A stretch of DNA of 38,609 nt from Fimbriimonadaceae bacterium (lineage in GTDB: Bacteria > Armatimonadota > Fimbriimonadia > Fimbriimonadales > Fimbriimonadaceae): NCBI GenBank assembly GCA_019638835.1, contig JAHBTC010000013.1, positions 1 through 38,609 of the forward strand, given 5' to 3'. A model generated the notes under the pieces. That model was given only the letters and a program-made list of their open reading frames with translations, ran no database searches and was not told where the DNA came from. This document shows, one piece after another, positions 15,888-23,560 of this stretch. The position numbers were made by a program, and so were the translations under genes. The stretch's first letter is position 1. Every line of letters begins with the position of its first letter.

Positions 15888-16251
15888 TTTCCTTCTTTAT
15901 CGGTTGGGATTTGGGCTCGGGGAAGATATGCCGCCCCATGCTGGTCTCAAAAAGCTTGATGCCCCGGTTCGCAATCAAGCCACCCAACCACGCAAGCAAC
16001 GCTAAGCCCAAAATTTTGATCACCGCGTCGGCGACACCGTTGAGCGTTGCTTGCGTATCCACGATCTGGTCGGGCTGAATCTTGGCGGTCACATTGAGCG
16101 GCGTATCCAGGAAAGCCCACGCGCGCCAGAACGCCACGCCGATAAGCCCAATGCCCGCGGCAAAGGTGATCGTCGCAATTACCAATCCAAGCACCGATCC
16201 AAAGGCGCGGATCGGCTTAGACAGGGCGGGCTGCTCGTTCACTTCTTCCAA
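15859..16251 (-). CDS. Small two-helix membrane protein, unrecognised
   Basis: A 130-residue protein with two hydrophobic segments: about residues 14-40 (SVLGLVIATITFAAGIGLIG) and 74-98 (AVIKILGLALLAWLGGLIAN). Between them is a ~35-residue loop, NVTAKIQPDQIVDTQATLNG. The C-terminus is basic (SMGRHIFPEPKSQPIKKESG). No family is recognised. Start TTG 16251 follows TATTCT (minus strand) by 8 nt; a GTG three codons later is possible. Its 3' end overlaps the DeoC-like start by 29 bases. It is divergent from hisI with only 43 nt between starts. Confidence 0.65.
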   Translation of the reverse strand: MEEVNEQPALSKPIRAFGSVLGLVIATITFAAGIGLIGVAFWRAWAFLDTPLNVTAKIQPDQIVDTQATLNGVADAVIKILGLALLAWLGGLIANRGIKLFETSMGRHIFPEPKSQPIKKESGSADHGTH

Positions 16252-16294
16252 GGTCCGTTAGAATACTCCCCCAACACGGGTACACGTTCCATGT

Positions 16295-16660
16295 ATGACG
16301 TCACCCGCACTCGAGAACCTCAAGTTTGACGACAACGGACTCATTCCGGCAATCGCTCAGGACCACGTCAATGGCGAAGTCCTAATGATGGCCTGGATGA
16401 ACCGCGAGTCATTGGAAAGGACAATCGAGACCGGACGCGCCACTTACTGGAGTCGTTCCCGCCAGCAATTCTGGGTGAAGGGCGAGACGAGCGGACACAC
16501 CCAACGAGTGCACCGTATCAGTGTTGACTGCGACCAAGATTGCCTCTTGCTCAAAATTGAGCAAGTCGGGGCGGCGTGCCACGAGAACTATCGTAGTTGC
16601 TTCTTCCGGGATATCACAACGGATGGCTTGGCCGAGAACCAAACTCGACTCGAAGACTAG
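16295..16660 (+). CDS. hisI: Phosphoribosyl-AMP cyclohydrolase
   Basis: A 121-residue stand-alone HisI enzyme that opens the adenine ring of phosphoribosyl-AMP, the third step of histidine biosynthesis. Motifs: [56 protein letters not shown] (Mg-binding Asp residues and one Zn Cys) and [11 protein letters not shown] (the other two Zn cysteines). Length is normal and there is no HisE fusion. No other his genes are nearby. Its stop (TAG 16658-16660) shares the CTAG palindrome with the stop of the convergent DUF1579-like gene. The start is ATG 16295 without a Shine-Dalgarno sequence; ATG 16291 is in another frame. Confidence 0.95.
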   Translation: MTSPALENLKFDDNGLIPAIAQDHVNGEVLMMAWMNRESLERTIETGRATYWSRSRQQFWVKGETSGHTQRVHRISVDCDQDCLLLKIEQVGAACHENYRSCFFRDITTDGLAENQTRLED

Positions 16661-17175
16661 CTCTTGCGCTTGAGCGTCATTTCGGAGACTTGCTTATCGC
16701 CGTCGCCGATGTTGTAGCCACGCTCAATCCAAGTATCGGGGGTAATTGTGGATTCGTACCGAATGTTTCCGATCGAAGGTACCGGCACCTCCCATTTGAT
16801 TCCCGCATCTGTAAGTTTGATTTCGAAATCCCCGGAGGCTCCCGTCGCGAGATCAGAGTGCATCATGTACTTCCCGTCTCGCCAGGTGATGACCCCAAAA
16901 GCATCGTGAACGACCATCGGCGCGTCGCGACCGGGAATCTGAATGCTGTGTATCCCGGTGACGGCGAGCACCGTTCCGCCCGCTTTGAACTCTACTTTTT
17001 CGTATGATTTGGTTTCGGAACGGCGCCCGCCGATCTCCATCCAAGCCGTGCCCTCCCATTCGCCGACTAATTTGGCGAATGCCTGCATCTTCTCAATCTT
17101 TTCGCGCCCACCCATATCAGGCGGGCCAGCCTGCTGACTCAAAAGCAGTGCGGCGACACAAGAAATCGCTAACAT
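16657..17175 (-). CDS. Exported DUF1579-like protein
   Basis: A 172-residue exported protein resembling DUF1579, a lipocalin-like beta-barrel family of unknown function. The pattern is a signal sequence ([19 protein letters not shown]), then [57 protein letters not shown], ending MTLKRKS. The conserved G-E-W-x-G near the N-terminus and alternating strands fit the family. The start is ATG 17175; a longer frame upstream would put a charged stretch before the signal sequence. TAGCGT ends 7 nt upstream. It shares its stop palindrome with hisI and is divergent from the ThuA-like gene, only 38 nt away. Confidence 0.7.
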   Translation of the reverse strand: MLAISCVAALLLSQQAGPPDMGGREKIEKMQAFAKLVGEWEGTAWMEIGGRRSETKSYEKVEFKAGGTVLAVTGIHSIQIPGRDAPMVVHDAFGVITWRDGKYMMHSDLATGASGDFEIKLTDAGIKWEVPVPSIGNIRYESTITPDTWIERGYNIGDGDKQVSEMTLKRKS

Positions 17176-17182
17176 GACTAGA

Positions 17183-17188
17183 ACGCTA
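17183..17188 (-). promoter_or_regulatory. -10-like TAGCGT, leaderless arrangement (minus)
   Basis: TAGCGT on the minus strand ends 7 nt before ATG 17175. It lies back to back with the TATGAT of the divergent gene inside a 38-nt gap. Confidence 0.35.
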
Positions 17189-17201
17189 CCTGAGCGGTCG
17201 T

Positions 17202-17207
17202 TATGAT
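17202..17207 (+). promoter_or_regulatory. -10-like TATGAT, leaderless arrangement
   Basis: TATGAT ends exactly 6 nt before the ATG at 17214; no Shine-Dalgarno sequence is present. Confidence 0.55.
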
Positions 17208-17213
17208 AGTCAT

Positions 17214-17894
17214 ATGCCGCGCGCACTCATTGTCCATGGAGGCTGGGAAGGCCACTATCCTGAGATCATTGCTGAGATCTTCGCAATTTGGCTCCGGGCC
17301 GATGGATTCGATGTGGTGCAGAGCGCGGACATTGAGTCCTTTCGGCAAGCAGCGAACCTAAGCGAAGGCGACTTGATCGTTCCTCACTGGACGATGGGTG
17401 AGATTCCATCTGAGTGCTGCCAGGCCGTGCTTGGGGCCGTAGAGCGAGGTGTAGGCATCGCGGGAATTCACGGTGGGATGGGCGACTCATTCCGAAACAC
17501 AACTGAATGGCAGTTTATGGTCGGCGGGCAGTTTGTGGCTCACCCCGGAAACGACGGCACAGCGCATACCATTCACATCGGCCCAACTCCGCATGAGATC
17601 ACAAATGGAATCGCTGATTTTGAAGTGAAGAGTGAGCAGTACTACATGCATGTCGATCCGGGCTTGACGGTGCTCGCGGAGTCCGTTTTCCCGAATCCTA
17701 AGGTCGCCGGGGCACACGATGGCAATCCTTGCCGGATGCCCGTGGTGTGGACGAAAAGTTGGGGCAAGGGCCAGGTGTTTTACTGCAACTTAGGGCACGA
17801 CCCGAGCGTGCTCGACACACCAGCAGGGACTATCACGCGGCGAGGGTTCCATTGGGCGGCCGGACTCCCGGTTCCTACTGGCCAAGGCTGGTAG
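17214..17894 (+). CDS. ThuA-like domain protein
   Basis: A 226-residue protein of the ThuA group, a glutamine-amidotransferase-like fold associated with sugar (trehalose) utilisation in rhizobia but mostly uncharacterised. Signs: MPRALIVHGGWEGHYPEI, the central GVGIAGIHGGMGDSFRNTTE, FVAHPGNDGTAHTIHI, HEITNGIADFEVKSEQYYM and VWTKSWGKGQVFYCNLGHDP, all in family order. There is no signal peptide, so it is cytoplasmic. Its stop codon (TAG 17892-17894) is also the first part of the TAGATT hexamer in front of the RNase J start, so the two genes are nearly contiguous and may be co-transcribed. Confidence 0.88.
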   Translation: MPRALIVHGGWEGHYPEIIAEIFAIWLRADGFDVVQSADIESFRQAANLSEGDLIVPHWTMGEIPSECCQAVLGAVERGVGIAGIHGGMGDSFRNTTEWQFMVGGQFVAHPGNDGTAHTIHIGPTPHEITNGIADFEVKSEQYYMHVDPGLTVLAESVFPNPKVAGAHDGNPCRMPVVWTKSWGKGQVFYCNLGHDPSVLDTPAGTITRRGFHWAAGLPVPTGQGW

Positions 17895-17897
17895 ATT
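17892..17897 (+). promoter_or_regulatory. -10-like TAGATT, leaderless arrangement
   Basis: TAGATT ends 6 nt before the RNase J GTG start (17904) and overlaps the stop codon of the ThuA-like gene. Confidence 0.45.
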
Positions 17898-17903
17898 CTC
17901 CGC

Positions 17904-19556
17904 GTGGCAACGGTGAGAGTGATCCCCCTGGGTGGGGCCGGCGAAATCGGAAAGAACTGCACGGTCCTCGAACAGGGAGAAGATCTGATCGTCGTTGATG
18001 TTGGGCTGAGTTTTCCGCATGAGGAGCAATACGGCGTAGACATCGTCGTCCCCGATTTCTCCTATCTCATCGAGAATCAACATCGGATCAAGGGCGTGTT
18101 TCTCACCCATGCCCACGAGGATCACGTTGGAGCGCTTTCCTATCTCCTGCGCGAAGTAGACGTGCCTCTCTACTGCACCAAGTTGGTGCGCGCCCTCGTC
18201 AAGATGAAACTGGACGAACGGATGCGCGGTTTCGAGCCCAAAATTCGCGAAGTCCAGCCGGGCGATACCGTAGAGGTCGGCTCTCTCAAGGTTGAGTTTG
18301 TGAGAGTCACGCATTCCATCCCTGAGACCTGTGCGCTGGCCATCCACACGGTTCACGGCGTTGTGTTGTTCACAGCCGACTTCAAGTTTGACTTTGCTCC
18401 GGTAGACCGCGCCCAGACAGATTTGCACCGGCTGATTGAGTTGGGCGAAGAGGGCGTCGTCTTGCTAATGAGCGACTCAACCAATGTTGACCGACCAGGG
18501 TGGGGTCCAAGCGAATCCGAAGCGACCCAGGGGTTACGATCGGTCTTCGCCGCCGCTCCCGGAAGGATCCTCGTGACGATGTTCAGCAGCAATATCCACC
18601 GGATGCAACAAGTGGTCAACTGCGCACACGCACTTGGCAAGAAGGTTGCCGTCGCAGGTCGGCGCATGCAGCAAGTGTTTGAGATCGCTCGCAATCTTGA
18701 ATATGCCCATATCCCTCGTGGCACACTGATCCCTATCGAAGACGTCGGGAAGTATTCGGCAAGTGAACTTGTGATCCTCCTCACCGGGAGCCAAGGCGAA
18801 CCGATGGCAGCACTCAGTCAGATGTCGCGCGCCGAGTACCGATGGCTCAAAGTGGCGAAGGGGGACACGATTGTTTACTCCGCGCGGCCCATCCCCGGTA
18901 ATGAAGGCGTAATTTGGCGCACGATCAACAAACTCGTCCAGTTGGGTGCAAACGTCGTCACCGAAGCCGTCGCCCCGATTCACGTTTCGGGCCACGCTTA
19001 TCGAGACGAGATTAAAACAATGGTCAACCTGACCAAACCGTTTTATATTGCGCCCGTGCACGGAGAACCTCGCCACCAAAAGATCTTCCGGGAATTGGCG
19101 CAACAAATGGGACACGCGGATCACCGCATCTTCACCCTTGCGAACGGAGACGTGCTTGAGATTGAGGACGAGCGTGCTGGAGTTAACGGCACTGTCACCG
19201 CAGGCGAAATCTTGATTGATCAGCATGGTGATGTTGAAGTGACCCTTGACGTTCTCAATCAACGCACTCGGCTAGCCCACGACGGAATTCTGATCGTTAC
19301 CGTAACGGTGAACGCTCACGACGGCACCCTCGGCGCCCCACCCAAAGTCCAAGCCCGAGGATTCAGTGGCGGCGAAGAACTCGTGGAGGACATCGATGAT
19401 GCGATTGAAGAGGAACTCGTAAAGCTCAGTTCATTTGAACTGAAGGAGACTGACTACGTTCGTTCAGTGGTGACCGACACCGTGCGGAGGATGTTGAACA
19501 AGGACTCCCGGCAACGTCCGGAAGTTGTGATCAACGTCGTTCCGGTGAAGAGCTAG
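17904..19556 (+). CDS. rnj: Ribonuclease J
   Basis: A 550-residue metallo-beta-lactamase/beta-CASP nuclease, with 5'-to-3' exo- and endoribonuclease activity in mRNA decay and rRNA maturation. The N-terminal VRVIPLGGAGEIGKNCTVLE is diagnostic. The Zn-binding HxHxDH motif is GVFLTHAHEDHVGALSYLL, followed by FTADFKFD (motif 3). The beta-CASP region includes LLMSDSTNVDRPGW, TGSQGEPMAALSQM and HVSGHAYRDE; the C-terminal part includes YIAPVHGEPRHQK and RGFSGGEELVEDI. Length is full. GTG 17904 is the only start close to the conserved N-terminus. Its TAG stop shares CTAG with the convergent DUF4434-like gene. Confidence 0.96.
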   Translation: MATVRVIPLGGAGEIGKNCTVLEQGEDLIVVDVGLSFPHEEQYGVDIVVPDFSYLIENQHRIKGVFLTHAHEDHVGALSYLLREVDVPLYCTKLVRALVKMKLDERMRGFEPKIREVQPGDTVEVGSLKVEFVRVTHSIPETCALAIHTVHGVVLFTADFKFDFAPVDRAQTDLHRLIELGEEGVVLLMSDSTNVDRPGWGPSESEATQGLRSVFAAAPGRILVTMFSSNIHRMQQVVNCAHALGKKVAVAGRRMQQVFEIARNLEYAHIPRGTLIPIEDVGKYSASELVILLTGSQGEPMAALSQMSRAEYRWLKVAKGDTIVYSARPIPGNEGVIWRTINKLVQLGANVVTEAVAPIHVSGHAYRDEIKTMVNLTKPFYIAPVHGEPRHQKIFRELAQQMGHADHRIFTLANGDVLEIEDERAGVNGTVTAGEILIDQHGDVEVTLDVLNQRTRLAHDGILIVTVTVNAHDGTLGAPPKVQARGFSGGEELVEDIDDAIEEELVKLSSFELKETDYVRSVVTDTVRRMLNKDSRQRPEVVINVVPVKS

Positions 19557-20455
19557 GCTTCCAGTTGGAAGTGCTCTGCGTACCGCCGAAAGAGGTTGTG
19601 GGCGGCGGGATAACACGAGTTTGGGCTCATAAAGTGCGGGAACTCAAAGGTGATGAGTCGCTCCGCAACTTTACTGGCGGCCTCCATCTTTAATCTGAGG
19701 TAGCGCCAGTCAGCAGGCGGGAACTTGATCGGCATATCTCGGTCAAATGACTCCACATTGGACCACACCGAGATCCCGTAACGATCACAAAGCGACTTGA
19801 TGCCGGCATGAAACTCCGGCAACTCTTGATATTGGATTTGTCCATCTTGAAACGCACAAATATCAAACGAACCTTGCGTCGCGTCGTAAATTCGCTCCCA
19901 ATGATCAAATGATTCGGCAAGGCTCATCGTGTCGCCTGGGCCGAATTGCTTGCTTCCTTGCGGGTACGGGGAGATCAGTATGGGAACGTCTTTCGCCGCG
20001 CGACAGTGTTTGCCAATAGCGTTGAATAACTCGATGATATGGGCATCATTCTTGCTCGTTTCGTGCGTTAAATACCATCCACCGAAAGCGGGTGAATCGC
20101 CATAGCGACGGACTATCTCATCTACAAATGCGAGGTTAAGTTCGATTTCTTTCCAGTATGTGCGGCGCCACCAGTAGCGTCCGGAATCGTAGGTGCCAAA
20201 CCAAATCTTGAGGCCGTGCTGCTCGGCAAGGTCAAGGAACAACCGTCCCAAATCCTCGTAGACTGGCAATAAATCCGGTATGGAATGTGCAGGAAAAATG
20301 CACTTATTCTGATATCCAGAGCGAATGATGATCAGATCCCGAATACCGATCCGAGCGTAGAGTTCAAACTCGCGATCCCACTCTTTTGCCCCCCAGTTTT
20401 GGCTCGGGATGTCGTGGGTGATTTCGTCAAGAAACGTGCCCGAGAACGGAAGCAT
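19553..20455 (-). CDS. DUF4434-like TIM-barrel (glycoside-hydrolase-like) protein
   Basis: A 300-residue protein without a signal peptide. Its opening, GTFLDEITHDIPSQNWGAKE, and the following EFELYARIGIRDLIII match the pattern I know for DUF4434, a TIM-barrel family related to glycoside hydrolases. Candidate acid/base residues are the Glu in FGGWYLTHETSKND and the acidic residues in ISVWSNVESFDRD. Other strand-end motifs are HGLKIWFGTYDSG, VPILISPYPQGS and FDICAFQDG. No substrate can be named. It starts at ATG 20455, 7 nt after TAAAAT, and a 9-bp inverted repeat brackets both, so it is probably repressor-controlled. Its stop shares CTAG with rnj. Confidence 0.7.
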   Translation of the reverse strand: MLPFSGTFLDEITHDIPSQNWGAKEWDREFELYARIGIRDLIIIRSGYQNKCIFPAHSIPDLLPVYEDLGRLFLDLAEQHGLKIWFGTYDSGRYWWRRTYWKEIELNLAFVDEIVRRYGDSPAFGGWYLTHETSKNDAHIIELFNAIGKHCRAAKDVPILISPYPQGSKQFGPGDTMSLAESFDHWERIYDATQGSFDICAFQDGQIQYQELPEFHAGIKSLCDRYGISVWSNVESFDRDMPIKFPPADWRYLRLKMEAASKVAERLITFEFPHFMSPNSCYPAAHNLFRRYAEHFQLEA

Positions 20456-20480
20456 GGGCGATATTTTATCTGCCCATGCT
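20451..20480. promoter_or_regulatory. Inverted repeat bracketing the DUF4434-like promoter and start (candidate operator)
   Basis: AGCATGGGC (20451-20459) and GCCCATGCT (20472-20480) form a perfect 9-bp inverted repeat with a 12-bp spacer. The spacer contains the -10-like TAAAAT (minus strand, 20463-20468), and the left arm covers the start codon. Arm centres are 21 bp apart, two helical turns, as expected for a dimeric repressor. As RNA it could also form a hairpin. Confidence 0.5.
20463..20468 (-). promoter_or_regulatory. -10-like TAAAAT, leaderless arrangement
   Basis: TAAAAT on the minus strand ends 7 nt before ATG 20455. Confidence 0.5.
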
Positions 20481-20494
20481 ACTCCTTTGTTCCT

Positions 20495-20983
20495 TTAATC
20501 TTCGAAGTAGGACTTGGCTTCACGGACGGCGATTGTGAACCGAATCACCATGGACTCCAAGTATTCCGTGGACACGCCAGACGAGATTGCGGCATCCCAC
20601 TCAACATACACGACATCATCCTGCACGTATGCCCTTAAGAATCGGCTCACCGTGTTCAGTTCGTTGACCGCATCCGTATCCACATCGGAGTTTTCAAACC
20701 TTGCTTGAAGCATGAGTTCGTGGTACGGGCCCTCGTCCGACTCCTCATCGCCGAACAGCACAGCGACGCCTTCAACTCCTTCCGTCGTGAACTCGACCGA
20801 GACATCGTCGATCACATCACCGACCTTGATATCAGCCGACTTCAGGAGTTCAGAAACGGATTTCGTATCAAGTGTCTTGATGGTGTCTAAGCTCACTTGG
20901 GTCGGATCGGCTTGGCTCATAGGAGCGAGGGCGAGGGTTCCAAGAATTACGGCGGCAAGACCGCTTGTCAACATGTGCTTCAT
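20495..20983 (-). CDS. Exported YbjN-like domain protein (copy C)
   Basis: A 162-residue exported acidic protein. The signal peptide is MKHMLTSGLAAVILGTLALA with cleavage probably after PMSQA. The mature part looks like a single YbjN domain (a type III secretion-chaperone-like fold of unclear function): a helix with DTKSVSELLKSADIKVGDVI, a beta-meander, the signature VNELNTVSRFLRAYVQDDVV, then WDAAISSGVSTEYLESMVIR and a C-terminal helix. It is related in pattern to the two proteins encoded at 22709-24030. It has a good Shine-Dalgarno sequence (AAGGAG, 20989-20994 on the minus strand) 5 nt before the ATG and a candidate -10, TAGACT, at 21009-21014. Its extracytoplasmic location is unlike E. 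coli YbjN, which is cytosolic. Confidence 0.7.
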   Translation of the reverse strand: MKHMLTSGLAAVILGTLALAPMSQADPTQVSLDTIKTLDTKSVSELLKSADIKVGDVIDDVSVEFTTEGVEGVAVLFGDEESDEGPYHELMLQARFENSDVDTDAVNELNTVSRFLRAYVQDDVVYVEWDAAISSGVSTEYLESMVIRFTIAVREAKSYFED

Positions 20984-21008
20984 AGAGACTCCTTAGGTTG
21001 GACGTCCG

Positions 21009-21014
21009 AGTCTA
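21009..21014 (-). promoter_or_regulatory. Candidate -10 TAGACT of the YbjN-like gene C
   Basis: TAGACT on the minus strand would give a leader of about 19 nt containing the AAGGAG Shine-Dalgarno sequence. The 47-nt gap also holds a GGACGTCC palindrome (21000-21007) and AGACTC/GAGTCT arms. Confidence 0.35.
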
Positions 21015-21031
21015 ACCGAAGTTTGCGCTCC

Positions 21032-22045
21032 CTAAAGTGGGAGCTGACCATTCGATGGTGGTGTTAGGCCGAGGTGATCGTATGCTAAGGTCGTCGCGGT
21101 TCGTCCCCGGGGTGTGCGCATGATAAATCCCTTTTGGAGCAGATATGGCTCACAAACATCCTCAAGCGTTCCTGTGTCCTCCCCAAGGCTCGCGGCGATG
21201 GTTTCGATCCCCACGGGCCCGCCACTGAACTTATCAATTATCGTCCGCAAATACAACTGGTCCACTCTATCAAGGCCCGCCAAATCCACCTGTAACTGAC
21301 CAAGAGCATGTTGAGTCAGGCTCTGCGTGATCGTTCCTTCTTCGGCAACCTGAGCAAAGTCACGGACGCGCCGTAACAAGCGGTTGGCGATGCGAGGAGT
21401 GCCCCTGCTTCGGCGGGCGATCTCCTCTGCCCCATCGTCGGCTAGGTCGTAGCCCAGCAGTGCGGCCGAACGTATGAGGATTCGCTGCAGGTCGTCGGCG
21501 GCATAAAACTCCAAATGAAAGTCAATGCCAAATCGATGTCGTAGTGGTCCCGAAAGCATGCCCTGCCGCGTAGTCGCCCCAATGACAGTGATTGGGGGAA
21601 TCTCAAGCCGAATACTCCGGGCCGCCGGACCAGAGCCGAGCATCACGTCCACTTTGCGATCTTCCATCGCCGGATAGAGGATTTCCTCGACCGGACGAGG
21701 TAGCCGGTGGATTTCGTCAATGAAGAGGACTTCCCCAGGCTCAAGGTTTGTCAAGATTCCCGCGAGGTCACCGGCACGTACGATCGCAGGACCGCTTGTG
21801 ATATGAACCCCGACGCCCATCTCGGCTCCCACGATGTGTGCAAGGGTCGTCTTGCCAAGGCCAGGGGGGCCATAAAGAAGCAGGTGATCAAGTGGTTCTC
21901 CTCGTTTCTGGGCCGCTTGAAGATAGACCGAAAGGTTCTCCCTTATCTGTCGCTGACCGACAAATTCAGACAATCGTCGGGGGCGCAGACTCAACTCGAT
22001 CGATTCTTCGCCGGGTTGCTGAGTTGGGTTTAAGTTGCCGTTCAC
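21032..22045 (-). CDS. ruvB: Holliday junction branch migration helicase RuvB
   Basis: A 337-residue AAA+ motor that drives branch migration of Holliday junctions with RuvA. Markers: [19 protein letters not shown] at the N-terminus, Walker [17 protein letters not shown], Walker [21 protein letters not shown], sensor 1 [20 protein letters not shown], and the C-terminal winged helix ending [16 protein letters not shown]. Start GTG 22045 overlaps the ruvA stop as GTGA, so translation is coupled. A 6-bp hairpin at 21027-21044 spans the stop codon but lacks a T-run. It lies between two transcription units encoding YbjN-like proteins. Confidence 0.97.
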   Translation of the reverse strand: MNGNLNPTQQPGEESIELSLRPRRLSEFVGQRQIRENLSVYLQAAQKRGEPLDHLLLYGPPGLGKTTLAHIVGAEMGVGVHITSGPAIVRAGDLAGILTNLEPGEVLFIDEIHRLPRPVEEILYPAMEDRKVDVMLGSGPAARSIRLEIPPITVIGATTRQGMLSGPLRHRFGIDFHLEFYAADDLQRILIRSAALLGYDLADDGAEEIARRSRGTPRIANRLLRRVRDFAQVAEEGTITQSLTQHALGQLQVDLAGLDRVDQLYLRTIIDKFSGGPVGIETIAASLGEDTGTLEDVCEPYLLQKGFIMRTPRGRTATTLAYDHLGLTPPSNGQLPL

Positions 22046-22632
22046 GCCGATCTCAATCTCCTGAGCGCGGCCCGCAGTCGCCCGGCTTCGTCGTCGGCCT
22101 CGTCGCGTACTGAATCAGCAGCGGCCGTTGCTTCGGGTCTTCGAAATCCAAGGTTCATCAATGCTTCAATGACCGGGTCTTCTTGTTTAGGTGGCTCAAT
22201 CTTCGCCGCACCGTTGTTGCCGACGTTGGCGAGTGTGCCGACTTTGTCTCGCAGGTCCACGGCGATCCGCTCGGCCAAACGCACACCAATCCCGTTCGCG
22301 CGGGCGAGTTGCTTATAGTCTCCAGCCTGGATGGCGGCAATCGTTCCGTTCGCGCCTAACGCATCGAGAAGAGCCATGCTGGTTTTTGGGCCACACCCCT
22401 TGACTTCGCGGAGTTGATCGAACAGTTGTCTTTCTTCTGGACTCACAAACCCAAAGAGAAACCACCCATCTTCGCGCACGACCTGCCGAATCTGGACGAT
22501 GATCTCGGATCCAACGGACGCCGAATGTCGAACATTCGAGGGGGCAAAGATCTCGTACCCTACTCCCCCACATTCCACCACGAGCGAGTCCAGCAGTTGC
22601 TCCACGACTACCCCGCGGAGACGCGAAATCAT
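22042..22632 (-). CDS. ruvA: Holliday junction DNA-binding protein RuvA
   Basis: A 196-residue tetrameric protein that binds the four-way junction and loads RuvB. The OB domain is [20 protein letters not shown]; the helix-hairpin-helix region includes [20 protein letters not shown] and [20 protein letters not shown]. The C-terminal RuvB-binding domain is [20 protein letters not shown]. The start is ATG 22632, since RuvA proteins begin MI-x-RLRG; TTG two codons upstream is not needed. TAACAT ends 6 nt before this ATG and a terminator lies upstream, so ruvAB is its own unit. No ruvC is in the window. Confidence 0.96.
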   Translation of the reverse strand: MISRLRGVVVEQLLDSLVVECGGVGYEIFAPSNVRHSASVGSEIIVQIRQVVREDGWFLFGFVSPEERQLFDQLREVKGCGPKTSMALLDALGANGTIAAIQAGDYKQLARANGIGVRLAERIAVDLRDKVGTLANVGNNGAAKIEPPKQEDPVIEALMNLGFRRPEATAAADSVRDEADDEAGRLRAALRRLRSA

Positions 22633-22638
22633 AGACAA

Positions 22639-22644
22639 ATGTTA
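22639..22644 (-). promoter_or_regulatory. -10-like TAACAT, leaderless arrangement
   Basis: TAACAT on the minus strand ends 6 nt before the ruvA ATG (22632). Confidence 0.45.
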
Positions 22645-22662
22645 CCTAGTTTGAATGGGCGC

Positions 22663-22697
22663 AAAAACGCCCTCGTTCACCGAAATGAACGAGGGCG
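22663..22697 (-). terminator. Strong rho-independent terminator after the YbjN-like pair
   Basis: Perfect 12-bp stem CGCCCTCGTTCA (minus 22697-22686) / TGAACGAGGGCG (minus 22679-22668), 6-nt loop, then TTTTT (22667-22663). It separates the YbjN-like operon from ruvAB. Confidence 0.92.
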
Positions 22698-22708
22698 CTT
22701 CAGATGCG

Positions 22709-23560
22709 TTAGGAACCGCTTGCGACATCAATTGCACCCGGAAGGGTGTCTTCGATGTACCGTCGTACGAACTCCTCGAGGTTGGACATCGCAATACCGT
22801 CGCCAATCCAGAGATCGTCCTCAATTCGAACTACGCCGTCACTATCCGCATAGTACATGCGACCGAACCGCGTGTTCCAGTTCCACTCGTTGATGGCGTC
22901 CATGTCCGGGTCTTCGTTCGCGACGTCCACTTGGAACATGAGGTCGTTGTCGTCATAGAAGAAAAGGTGGCACACGTTGCCGTCTTCATCCTCCCATGAA
23001 AGGTCACCCTCGTCGTTTTCCTCAGCGTCAATTCCGTACTCAACGAGGATGTCCATCATCATTTCGGCATCAACGCTGCGCACCATCTCGCTTGACGGCA
23101 CGCCCGAAAGAATCATTTCCATGACCGATGGCGTGTCGTTGATGAACTGCTCTACGATGGCGCTGACATTGTTTCGGCTAATGCCACCGTCCGCGTCCAC
23201 GTCAACTTCAAAGTAGGCCGTGCCTTCGCTGTAATATGCGCGACCATTTCTGCTCATCGTGTTCCAATCGTTGGCCGCTTCCCAAGATCCGTCGCCTTCC
23301 TTGATCGCTTGCAGCATCATATTGGTGGTGACCTCCGAATCTTCGTCATCATCTGGTAGATAAAAATATGCGGAGAACGTGGTGCCGTCCTCCCCTTCCC
23401 AGGTGATCATGTCGTCAGCGACCTCGACCTCTTCGCCGAGATCTTCGAAAATCTCAGCAACCTTCTCTGCTTCAAGCGTCGTCCAGATCGGATTGTCCTG
23501 AGCAATGTGAGCGGGCACAACTGAGGCCGCCATCAAAATGGCCGAGGCGAAGATGCTCAT
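22709..23560 (-). CDS. Exported protein with two tandem YbjN-like domains (copy B)
   Basis: A 283-residue exported, very acidic protein. A short signal sequence, MSIFASAILMAASVVPAHIA, is followed by two YbjN-like domains in tandem. Domain 1 (about 25-150) has VAEIFEDLGEEVEVADDMIT and the signature AANDWNTMSRNGRAYYSEGT. Domain 2 (about 155-280) has MMMDILVEYGIDAEENDEGD, VCHLFFYDDNDLMFQ and the signature AINEWNWNTRFGRMYYADSD, then LEEFVRRYIEDTLPGAID. The two halves look like an internal duplication. The ATG overlaps the stop of copy A (TAATG), so translation is coupled. A strong terminator follows. The function is unknown; E. coli YbjN is linked to stress and motility control but is not exported. 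Confidence 0.72.
   Translation of the reverse strand: MSIFASAILMAASVVPAHIAQDNPIWTTLEAEKVAEIFEDLGEEVEVADDMITWEGEDGTTFSAYFYLPDDDEDSEVTTNMMLQAIKEGDGSWEAANDWNTMSRNGRAYYSEGTAYFEVDVDADGGISRNNVSAIVEQFINDTPSVMEMILSGVPSSEMVRSVDAEMMMDILVEYGIDAEENDEGDLSWEDEDGNVCHLFFYDDNDLMFQVDVANEDPDMDAINEWNWNTRFGRMYYADSDGVVRIEDDLWIGDGIAMSNLEEFVRRYIEDTLPGAIDVASGS

Noticed and set aside
18534-19262. 242-codon open frame on the minus strand inside RNase J
   Set aside because: It is an antisense shadow of a strongly conserved gene, with no recognisable protein pattern.
20986-21013. AGACTC/GAGTCT arms and GGACGTCC as a riboswitch before the YbjN-like gene C
   Set aside because: The outer arm would lie upstream of the predicted transcription start, and no known riboswitch core is present.
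21027-21044. Hairpin GCTCCC/GGGAGC across the ruvB stop as a terminator
   Set aside because: Only 6 bp and no T-run on either strand.
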